Part shown: one piece after another, positions 1 to 4,684 of the stretch
How the letters are laid out: the number at the start of each line of letters is the position of its first letter
Numbering within the stretch: position 1 is the stretch's first letter
Source of the DNA: a bacterium
Lineage (GTDB): Bacteria > CSSED10-310 > JAJRTK01
Direction of reading: 5' to 3'
Length of the DNA stretch: 6,694 nt
Assembly (NCBI GenBank): GCA_024278345.1
Contig: JAJRTK010000299.1
Coordinates: forward strand, 1-6,694
Made by a program: the position numbers and the translations under genes
The notes under the pieces: generated by a model
The model's input: the letters and a program-made list of their open reading frames with translations, nothing else
What the model was told of the DNA's origin: nothing
Databases searched by the model: none

Positions 1-31
1 CTGGTAGCTCTCCTTCAGTTACTCCCCACCC

Positions 32-196
32 CGCCTCACGGCGACGCAGTTTCTGTCGGATACAGACCGGAGTGTGCATGTCTGGGAAGGACTTTCACCT
101 TCCTGTCCGAATGTGCTTTCAGGCGTACGTCCAGGGAGCGAGCTCCCTGGTGGGGGCAGGGCGAAGTCCTGCCAGGGGACGGGGGACAGCGTCCCC
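32..196. repeat. Run of short perfect hairpins, no gene
   Basis: This stretch has no credible coding sequence but is packed with inverted repeats. They are CGCC/GGCG (32-43), TCTGT/ACAGA (52-66), GGAAGG/CCTTCC with a 7-nt loop (85-103), CCAGGGAGC/GCTCCCTGG with a 2-nt centre (131-150), GGCAGGGC-GAA-GTCCTGCC with one G-T pair (155-173) and GGGGAC-AGC-GTCCCC (182-196). The hairpins lie almost end to end and lead into the tandem palindromes at 203-298. The tiny GA, GAA and AGC loops recall very stable DNA mini-hairpins. I do not recognise a named element; a decayed REP/BIME-like cluster is the best description. Confidence 0.6.
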
Positions 197-202
197 GGAC
201 GA

Positions 203-298
203 CCTTCGAGTCACGCGAGGCGTGACCCTTCGAGTCACGCGAGGCGTGACCCTTCGAGTCACGCGAGGCGTGACCCTTCGAGTCACGCGAGGCGTGAC
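203..298. repeat. Four perfect tandem 24-nt palindromic repeats
   Basis: Four identical 24-nt units lie head to tail at 203-226, 227-250, 251-274 and 275-298. Each unit is CCTTCGA followed by the perfect inverted repeat GTCACGC-GAG-GCGTGAC (7-bp arms, 3-nt centre). There are no spacers, so this is not a CRISPR. Because 24 is a multiple of three, every frame through the array stays open on both strands, giving long but spurious open frames. The copies are identical, which implies recent expansion or homogenisation, perhaps by slippage at the hairpins. Function is unknown; an iteron-like or protein-binding array is possible. Confidence 0.9.
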
Positions 299-300
299 CC

Positions 301-380
301 GCCGAGCGGAGCGCGGCGCTGCCCGATGCCAAGTTTTTTTTCCGCGACCCATTGTCCCGCTTTGCGTGGATACCCCCGGA
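301..380. repeat. Dispersed repeat, copy A
   Basis: The segment is related to 1002-1079. Both begin with GCCGAGCGGA and end in a nearly identical 25-nt core, ATTGTCCCGCTTTG, then one variable base, then GTGGATACCC. The middle has diverged and carries an 8-T run in this copy. Further downstream the two copies again share a short GGGCGCAAT motif within a hairpin (near 448 here, near 1141 in the other copy), so the repeat may span about 160 bp. It is a non-coding dispersed repeat of unknown class; open frames through it are not believable genes. Confidence 0.7.
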
Positions 381-502
381 AGTGAGGCCCCTATCGGAGG
401 CTGATGCGCATTGCTCACTTCCCGGAATCCTAGTCCCCATCGAGTGTCGGGCGCAATCCGCGGCACCCTGTGCAGAGTCATGCGATGACAAAAACATGCT
501 GA

Positions 503-709
503 TCCGGTTTCCTGAAGTCGGTGACGGAGCCCACGGGAGTGACGGTTTTCCAGGAAGATACGGTGGGGCGGGTGAAGCAGACGACGCTTAGAGGTCTCAG
601 GGATGTGTTTTATGGCTATGATCCGAAGGGGAACGTCACCAGCGTGAGGCCGCCTTCGAAGCCGGTCCACGAGTTTACTTACACGAAGATCGACCTTCAA
701 GAGGATTAG
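503..709 (+). pseudogene. RHS/YD-repeat protein, 3' remnant
   Basis: The open frame runs from just after a TGA at 500-502 to a TAG at 707-709. Its product contains FYGYDPKGNVTSV followed by RPPSKPVHEFTYTKIDL. This matches the YD-repeat pattern (YDxxGN.TSV.PP..P.H.F.YT..D) of RHS/YD-repeat proteins, which build the cocoon-like shell of polymorphic toxins. A partial preceding repeat is visible in VTVFQEDTVGRVKQTT. At about 69 codons it is far below the family's hundreds to thousands of residues, has no signal peptide or toxin domain, and has no convincing ribosome site at its possible GTG (521). It is best read as a relic of a lost or recombined gene. A terminator-like hairpin follows the stop directly. 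Confidence 0.65.
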
Positions 710-740
710 GGAGGGAACGGAAGAGATGAAGCGTCCAGTG

Positions 741-902
741 GGGACCTATCAGATCCGGTTGACAAGTTCACGCCCGAAACGAACCCACCGTTCAAGTTCG
801 TGAATCCCGGTCGGCCCGCCACCGGCAAGATGCCGGTGCCACCAGTGCGGCAGTGCGGCAGTGCGGACTGTAAAGCGGAATCGTGTGGATTTGATAGGTC
901 CC
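741..902. mobile_element. 162-bp MITE-like element with 8-bp target duplication
   Basis: The element begins GGGACCTATCAGATCC and ends with its near-perfect inverted copy (GGATTTGATAGGTCCC): 11 exact terminal bases, 15 of 16 overall. GTCCAGTG lies immediately outside both ends (733-740 and 903-910), the signature of an 8-bp target-site duplication. The interior has no plausible gene. It holds the palindrome CACCGGCA-AGA-TGCCGGTG (820-838) and three tandem CAGTGCGG units. A second copy starts at 6554. An element this short cannot move itself; a full-length insertion sequence with matching ends must supply transposase. Eight-base duplications are known from IS families such as ISL3, IS6, IS66 and IS256, but I cannot assign one. 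Confidence 0.85.
843..866. repeat. Three tandem 8-nt units inside the MITE
   Basis: CAGTGCGG is repeated exactly three times. The copy of the element at 6554 lacks this array at the equivalent place, so it is a private expansion in this copy. Confidence 0.85.
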
Positions 903-966
903 GTCCAGTGGACGGTTCCGCCGTTCCCCACCGATTTTTTTTCGCTTCGCGTTTTTGGGAGGGGCT

Positions 967-1079
967 GGTGCCGACCGAAGGGAGAGTCGGCTCCGGCGAC
1001 CGCCGAGCGGACCGCGGTGTTGGCCGAGGCCATATTTTCCCGGCGCCCCATTGTCCCGCTTTGGGTGGATACCCTTGGG
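967..1079. repeat. Dispersed repeat, copy B, with upstream REP-like unit
   Basis: Bases 967-1001 are a REP-like unit containing GCCGAC and its complement GTCGGC around a 10-nt loop. Related units occur at 2065-2099 and 2144-2180; the latter shares the 12-mer GAGAGTCGGCTC. Bases 1002-1079 are the second copy of the repeat at 301-380, with the same 25-nt core (1050-1074) differing at one position. The arrangement of a GCCGAGCGG unit followed by the core is the same in both copies. No gene is supported here. Confidence 0.65.
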
Positions 1080-1138
1080 AATTGCGTTTCATTGGTGTTG
1101 TGGATTGGAGAAAGAAACGAAGGCAGATCATGAGTGTT

Positions 1139-1157
1139 CCGGGCGCAATACGCCCGG
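1139..1157. repeat. Perfect hairpin upstream of the MerR-PilZ gene
   Basis: CCGGGCG-CAATA-CGCCCGG forms a 7-bp stem with a 5-nt loop about 20 bases before the proposed -35 box. There is no T-run, so it is unlikely to terminate. A degraded version of the same motif lies near 448-460, downstream of repeat copy A, so it may be the tail of that repeat rather than a regulatory site for the gene. Confidence 0.5.
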
Positions 1158-1176
1158 CCGCCAGATTCTCTCTGGG

Positions 1177-1205
1177 TTGACAATTTGTGGAGGATTATGG
1201 ATATT
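1177..1205 (+). promoter_or_regulatory. Possible sigma-70 promoter
   Basis: A perfect TTGACA (1177-1182) is followed after 17 bases by GATATT (1200-1205), which matches four of six bases of the -10 consensus. Transcription would start near 1212, just before the AGGAGGT ribosome site, giving a leader of about 20 nt. The same GGTTGACAA string occurs near the left end of both MITE copies, so the -35 match could be repeat-derived. Confidence 0.4.
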
Positions 1206-1213
1206 TGCATGGT

Positions 1214-1220
1214 AGGAGGT
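1214..1220 (+). promoter_or_regulatory. Strong Shine-Dalgarno that sets the MerR-PilZ start
   Basis: AGGAGGT lies 11 bases before ATG 1232. It favours that start over an in-frame GTG at 1187, which has no comparable site and would sit upstream of the proposed -10 box. Confidence 0.7.
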
Positions 1221-1231
1221 GTCTGAGAAAA

Positions 1232-1636
1232 ATGGAAGAAAGGCTCTACTCAATCGGCAAAGTTGCCAAAATGATGGGCTGCTCGGTTGCGACGCTGCGC
1301 CGGTGGGAAAAAGAAGGCAAAATCCGATCGGTCAGAACCCCGGGAGGACACCGGAAATTTCCCAAGGAAGTTCTCGATAGGCTTCTGGGTGGCGAGCCAT
1401 CCTGGGACCACGGATCGGCTTCGGCACATTCAATTTCCATGGCGGAACGGCGGCGTTTTTTTAGAGTGACCACGGAGATACCCGTTCACATGGTGGTGCC
1501 TCGGTCGGGAAAACGTGCAACCCGCGAGCTCGACGGCCTGGTCAAAAACCTCAATGTAGCGGGTGCGTTTATTGGTACTGACACTCCCATTTCCGCGGCC
1601 GAGCACCGGGACATTGTTCTCGAGCTCGGCGGCTAG
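1232..1636 (+). CDS. MerR-type HTH / PilZ protein, ended by an in-frame amber
   Basis: The translated part is 134 residues. Residues 4-52 form a MerR/excisionase-type winged helix-turn-helix: YSIGKVAKMMGCSVATLRRW, then the wing motif RTPGGHRKF at 35-43, typical of MerR-like DNA readers. After a short linker a PilZ domain starts near residue 72, with the c-di-GMP-binding RxxxR at R74-R78. The second PilZ motif reads N106-L-N-V-A-G111, so the usual serine of [D/N]xSxxG is asparagine and affinity may be altered. TAG at 1634-1636 cuts the domain before its last strands, but the same frame continues with recognisable PilZ sequence to 1789. The intact form would be a DNA-binding regulator responding to c-di-GMP. 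The product as terminated probably has a misfolded PilZ half. Similarity is by motif only. Confidence 0.8.
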   Translation: MEERLYSIGKVAKMMGCSVATLRRWEKEGKIRSVRTPGGHRKFPKEVLDRLLGGEPSWDHGSASAHSISMAERRRFFRVTTEIPVHMVVPRSGKRATRELDGLVKNLNVAGAFIGTDTPISAAEHRDIVLELGG

Positions 1637-1789
1637 CTTCCAGGTGTTCGTCTTGAGGGCCGGATTGTCTGGTACAGTCGGGAGAAGAAGAATACGTTCG
1701 GCTTTCGCTTTGGAGTTGGCGTCGAGTTTACCGATCTTGCTGAACGCGAGGCCGAAATTATCGCCGAGTTCTTGCTGGAACAGGATTGA
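1637..1789 (+). pseudogene. C-terminal PilZ segment beyond the amber codon
   Basis: In the frame of the preceding gene, with no shift, 50 sense codons run from just after the TAG to a TGA at 1787-1789. They read LPGVRLEGRIVWYSREKK, then a short link, then GFRFGVGVEFTDL. This is what the second half of a PilZ domain should look like (LPG....GxVxW...GVGVEF.DL), ending in a helix AEIIAEFLLEQD. No ATG or GTG with a ribosome site lies inside, so it is not an independent gene. The full protein would be 185 residues counting the amber position. Causes could be a recent nonsense mutation, a sequence error or programmed readthrough. TAG ends neighbouring genes, so a reassigned code is unlikely. Confidence 0.75.
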
Positions 1790-1807
1790 CTGACTCTCTG
1801 TAGGTCA

Positions 1808-1859
1808 ACGGCTTCTGCCCGCGCCTCCCAGCGATCCCCCCGGAAGCCGTCGTCTTTTT
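1808..1859 (+). terminator. Rho-independent terminator after the MerR-PilZ gene
   Basis: ACGGCTTC (1808-1815) pairs perfectly with GAAGCCGT (1843-1850), extended inward by one G-T and one G-C pair. The loop is 23 nt, and five Ts follow at 1855-1859. It begins 19 bases after the TGA at 1789. That favours the full 1232-1789 reading as the original gene length. Confidence 0.65.
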
Positions 1860-1934
1860 GGCGGTCACTGGCTGAAAGGCCGAGGATCGTGCCGCGGGTT
1901 TCTTGGGCGCCGGTCATGGCTGGCCGCTTCGATG

Positions 1935-1974
1935 GGTGGGGAACCGGCGGAACCGTCCATTGGATGCTTCCTCT
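1935..1974 (-). repeat. Inverted, MITE-free relative of the insertion site
   Basis: This segment matches the complement of the sequence flanking the MITE at 741-902, read straight across the insertion. GGTGGGGAAC and GGCGGAACCGTCCA match the right flank (932 back to 907), and TGGA, GCTTC and TCT match across the junction into the left flank. By hand count about 36 of 39 aligned bases agree, with one single-base gap. The position corresponding to the 8-bp duplication is CATTGGAT, present once. The insertion target is therefore itself a dispersed repeat. Confidence 0.7.
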
Positions 1975-1987
1975 TCAGCGTTTCGTG

Positions 1988-2026
1988 CCGTTGCCTCTCG
2001 TTGCAACGGGTCCCAGGTCGTTCCCT
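1988..2026. repeat. Overlapping palindromes
   Basis: CCGTTGC (1988-1994) pairs with GCAACGG (2003-2009). The exact 10-bp palindrome CGTTGCAACG occupies 1999-2008, and a CCAGG/CCTGG hairpin follows. No coding potential is evident. They belong to the structured block between the terminator at 1859 and the activator gene. Confidence 0.5.
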
Positions 2027-2054
2027 GGCGAGGTTTAGGTGCCGGGAGGAGCGA

Positions 2055-2180
2055 GGCCACGACCGGTGCCGAGCGATAGCGAGAGCCGCTCTGGCGACCA
2101 CGGAGTAGCCGGGAGTGTAGCCGAGAAAATGGTCGTGGGCCATGGGCCGAGCGGAGCGAGAGTCGGCTCTGCCCACCACC
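2055..2180. repeat. Structured repeat block upstream of the activator gene
   Basis: CCACGACC (2057-2064) pairs exactly with GGTCGTGG (2131-2138), and the stem can extend by two pairs past a bulge. The enclosed region carries a REP-like unit (2065-2099) ending in GGCGACC like the unit at 967-1001, and a near-duplicate AGTAGCCGGGAG/TGTAGCCGAGAA. A third REP-like unit (2144-2180) follows outside the stem and ends only 17 bases before the start codon of the activator gene. The block may be a repeat insertion or may influence leader RNA structure; the sequence does not decide. Confidence 0.55.
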
Positions 2181-2184
2181 GATG

Positions 2185-2190
2185 AAAGGA
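2185..2190 (+). promoter_or_regulatory. Ribosome site supporting a TTG start
   Basis: AAAGGA ends seven bases before TTG 2198. An in-frame TGA at 2183-2185 excludes any earlier start, and the first in-frame ATG lies inside the REC domain. TTG is therefore the only start that keeps the domain whole. Confidence 0.65.
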
Positions 2191-2197
2191 TCGCCTC

Positions 2198-3574
2198 TTG
2201 AAGCCAAGGTCGCCACTGATCCTCATCGTCGATGATGAGCCGGGAATCCGCATGACTCTGCGGATGATCCTCGAATACGAAGGATACGAAGTTCTGGAGG
2301 CCGGGGATGGTGCCGCCGGCCTCGAGCTTGTGGTCAACCGCACGCCAGACCTGGTTTTTCTAGACATCAAAATGCCCCGGATGGATGGGCTGGAGGTTCT
2401 GGAGCGGATCCAGGCTCTGAAGGAACGTCCTCCTGTTATCGTGGTGTCCGGCCATGGAACGATAGCGACCGCCGTCAAGGCGACTCAGATGGGCGCCTAT
2501 GATTTCATGGAGAAACCGCTGGAAAAAGATCGCGTTCTCCTGAGTGTTCGAAACGCCCTGAAACATCTGAGCTTGAGCCGGCACAATCAACTACTGCGCC
2601 AGCAGGTGGGGAAGAAATACGAGTTTATCGGTGCTTCACCTGCGATCCGTCGGGTTCTCCAGCAGGTCGAGCGTGCCGCCCCCACCAGTGCCACGGTTCT
2701 CATCACTGGCGAGAGCGGCACGGGCAAGGAGCTCATTGCTCGCATGGTCCACGAGCGGAGCAAGCGTTTGGAGCAGCCGTTCGTACAGGTGAATTGTGCC
2801 GCGATTCCCGAGGATCTCATCGAAAATGAGCTGTTTGGGCACGAGAAAGGAGCCTATACAGGTGCCGGTGAGTTCCGAATCGGTTATTTCGAGCAGGCAG
2901 ATGGTGGGACAATTTTCCTTGACGAGATAGGCGACATGAGTTTCAAGACTCAAGCAAAGGTTCTACGAGTCCTCCAAGAACGCGAATTCCAGCGTGTGGG
3001 CTCCTCGAAGCTGCGCCACACTGATGTCCGGGTCATCTCGGCCACGAACAAGAATCTCGAAGCGGAAATCCAAGCCGGCTCTTTCCGGGAGGATCTGTTT
3101 TTTCGCCTCAACGTCATCCCGCTGAACGTTCCGCCATTGAGAGAACGGAAGGAAGACATTGGGCCTTTGGTGGAACACTTTGTTCTGCGCTTTTGTGAAG
3201 ACAACGGGTTCCGACGGAAGCGATTCTCCGAAGACGCCATTGGCACCTTGCAAAAATACTCTTGGCCTGGCAACATTCGGGAACTTCGCAACGCAGTCGA
3301 GCGAACGGTCATCATGGCTGATGCGGAGGTTATCCAGGCTAAACACTTACCCCTTCTCGATTATAGGGGTGCATCCGCAGCGGTCCTCGAGATGGAATCC
3401 AAAACTCTAAGAGGTTTCAAGGAGCGCGCTGAAAAGCAGTTTTTGATTCGAAAGCTCAACGAGTTCGGCTGGAATATCAAACGCACGGCCGAAGAGATTG
3501 AGACCCAAAGATCCAATCTCTACAAAAAACTCGAACAGTACAATATCAGCGAGGCCGAGCATCGCATCCGCTAG
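2198..3574 (+). CDS. NtrX-like sigma-54-dependent response regulator
   Basis: The 458-residue protein has the full NtrC/NtrX architecture. The REC domain (about 7-122) has acidic D12/D13, phosphoacceptor D56 (FLDIKMPRMDG), S84 and K106 (EKP). The AAA+ sigma-54 interaction domain (about 142-370) has Walker A GESGTGKE at 171-178, the sigma-54 contact loop GAYTGA at 218-223 (GAFTGA with F to Y, a tolerated aromatic change) and Walker B GGTIFLDEIGD from 236. A FIS-type HTH closes the protein (GWNIKRTAEEIETQRSNLYK), about 418-450. It should be a cytoplasmic enhancer-binding protein that remodels RNA polymerase with sigma-54 after phosphorylation. The SGHGTIATAVKATQMGAYDF stretch and the NLYKKLEQYNI ending are NtrX-like. 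The start is TTG. No histidine kinase is nearby. bamD follows after 46 bases, suggesting cotranscription. Confidence 0.92.
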   Translation: MKPRSPLILIVDDEPGIRMTLRMILEYEGYEVLEAGDGAAGLELVVNRTPDLVFLDIKMPRMDGLEVLERIQALKERPPVIVVSGHGTIATAVKATQMGAYDFMEKPLEKDRVLLSVRNALKHLSLSRHNQLLRQQVGKKYEFIGASPAIRRVLQQVERAAPTSATVLITGESGTGKELIARMVHERSKRLEQPFVQVNCAAIPEDLIENELFGHEKGAYTGAGEFRIGYFEQADGGTIFLDEIGDMSFKTQAKVLRVLQEREFQRVGSSKLRHTDVRVISATNKNLEAEIQAGSFREDLFFRLNVIPLNVPPLRERKEDIGPLVEHFVLRFCEDNGFRRKRFSEDAIGTLQKYSWPGNIRELRNAVERTVIMADAEVIQAKHLPLLDYRGASAAVLEMESKTLRGFKERAEKQFLIRKLNEFGWNIKRTAEEIETQRSNLYKKLEQYNISEAEHRIR

Positions 3575-3620
3575 ACGTCGGTGCAAGTATCAAAACTGCT
3601 CTCTCCTCGATAGCCCCCCC

Positions 3621-4628
3621 ATGATGGAAGCCATGCGTTCTCGGACTACCAGGACTTTTCTTCGATCCCACAGTCATGCCTCCTACCCTCCGGCCTATCG
3701 TACGGTGGCGGCAGTGGGCATTGTTTTATTTTTTCTGACTTCATGTCGTCCCGCGAATTCGATTTTGCTGACGGCTGATGAAGAGTTTGCTTTGGCCAAC
3801 GCCCACATGAAGTCAAAACACTGGGACCAAGCCCGTGAGCGGTTCCAGAGAATTCTCGACCGCCATCCTCGCTCTTCGCTTCAGGCCCGTGCGACCCTGG
3901 GCAAGGCCGAGAGCTACTTCTTGGCGAAGGATTGCCTCGCTTCTCAGACCGAGTACCAGCTCTTCTTGGAGCTTTATCCCACTCATGAATCTGCTCCCCT
4001 TGCCCTCTATCGGATCGGCCTTTGTCAGTTCAAGGATGTGCGGCGCATCGACCGGGATCAGCAACCGACCATCGAAGCCGCCACGACCTTTCGGAAGCTT
4101 GTGGCCAACTATGCCTCAAGCCAGTACGCCGAAGAAGCCAAAACCATGCTCCGAGAATGCCAAGCACGCCTGGCTGCTCATGACGATTATGTCGCCAGGT
4201 TTTACATCCGTCGCAAGGCACATCTCAGCGCAGCGCTGCGCTACGGAAAAATGCTTGACGAATACGAGCTCAGTGACGAAGAGAAAAAGAGGCTCGAGAC
4301 GGCCTCCAAGGAGCAGTGGGCTCAGTGGATCAAACAGAAGATCAAGACCATCGAGCTGACTCATAAATACCAGATTTGGTTCACCCTGGCCGAATTGGTC
4401 ACCGCTCTGCAACATTATCGACCAGAGCAGGCGTTGGACGAGAAGACTCAATACTATTACGCTGAAGCCTTGTATCAACTGGAGAGATTCGGAGATGCCC
4501 GACGGGAGTTCGAGGCTTTCCAAAAGAATCATCCCGACAGTACTTTCACCACTGACGTAGTCAACCGCTTGAAGGAGCTTGCCGCGGATTCGGATCCAAC
4601 GATCGTCAAGAAAATCGTCGGGCCGTAG
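3621..4628 (+). CDS. bamD: BamD-like outer-membrane assembly lipoprotein
   Basis: The 335-residue product carries a hydrophobic signal segment with lipobox LTSC (VAAVGIVLFFLTSC, Cys42 from this start), so it should be lipidated and sent to the outer membrane. TPR-like helices follow from about residue 52. The family-typical KDVRRIDRDQQPT and the later VARFYIRRKAHLSAALRYGK identify BamD/YfiO, the essential partner of BamA in beta-barrel protein insertion. BamD of E. coli is about 245 residues; here roughly 100 extra residues follow that helix and form at least one more TPR-like pair (KTQYYYAEALYQLERFGDARREFEAFQKNHPDS). Start choice is uncertain: ATGs at 3621, 3624 and 3633 all lack a good ribosome site and leave an unusually long N-region. 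Only 46 bases separate it from the activator, so translation may depend on it. Confidence 0.85.
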   Translation: MMEAMRSRTTRTFLRSHSHASYPPAYRTVAAVGIVLFFLTSCRPANSILLTADEEFALANAHMKSKHWDQARERFQRILDRHPRSSLQARATLGKAESYFLAKDCLASQTEYQLFLELYPTHESAPLALYRIGLCQFKDVRRIDRDQQPTIEAATTFRKLVANYASSQYAEEAKTMLRECQARLAAHDDYVARFYIRRKAHLSAALRYGKMLDEYELSDEEKKRLETASKEQWAQWIKQKIKTIELTHKYQIWFTLAELVTALQHYRPEQALDEKTQYYYAEALYQLERFGDARREFEAFQKNHPDSTFTTDVVNRLKELAADSDPTIVKKIVGP

Positions 4629-4684
4629 CACGGGTAGGGCAATGACGGCCTGCCGGTGAGTGGTCGCTCTCGGGGAGTGTGGAG

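Larger units (their letters stand above)
713..942 (+). terminator. Terminator-like hairpin split by MITE insertion
   Basis: GGGAACGG (713-720), just after the RHS stop, is perfectly complementary to CCGTTCCC (921-928), and eight Ts follow at 935-942. The two arms are now separated by the MITE at 741-902. With the element and one copy of its duplication removed, the loop would be about 30 nt and would contain a second hairpin, CGTCC-AGT-GGACG. The six bases between stem and T-run weaken the terminator reading. The identity of the arms is seen directly; termination is inferred. Confidence 0.45.

Noticed and set aside
203-298. CRISPR array
   Set aside because: The 24-nt units are contiguous with no spacers, and there are no cas genes nearby.
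72-700. Long open frames on both strands across the tandem repeats
   Set aside because: The 24-nt period keeps frames open and gives repeated eight-residue peptides; there are no domains, no ribosome sites and the frames overlap each other.
820-843. Sigma-54 -24/-12 promoter on the minus strand (TGGCAC...TTGC)
   Set aside because: Seven bases rather than five separate GGCAC from TTGC, and the match is explained by the MITE palindrome.
800-1215. Open frames over the MITE and repeat copy B
   Set aside because: They are explained by GC-rich repeats; peptides such as VSTQSGTMG arise from the repeat core in both copies.
1187-1231. Upstream GTG start for the MerR-PilZ gene
   Set aside because: It lacks a ribosome site and precedes the proposed -10 box; ATG 1232 has AGGAGGT and begins the HTH correctly.
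1634-1636. TAG read as a standard amino acid in a reassigned code
   Set aside because: At least four other reading frames in the window end in TAG at sensible positions.
1865-2216. Minus-strand gene between the MerR-PilZ and activator genes
   Set aside because: The translation is arginine-rich and runs through structured repeats, with no recognisable domain or ribosome site.
3498-3620. Earlier in-frame start for bamD
   Set aside because: It would overlap the end of the activator gene and put over 40 more residues before the lipoprotein signal.
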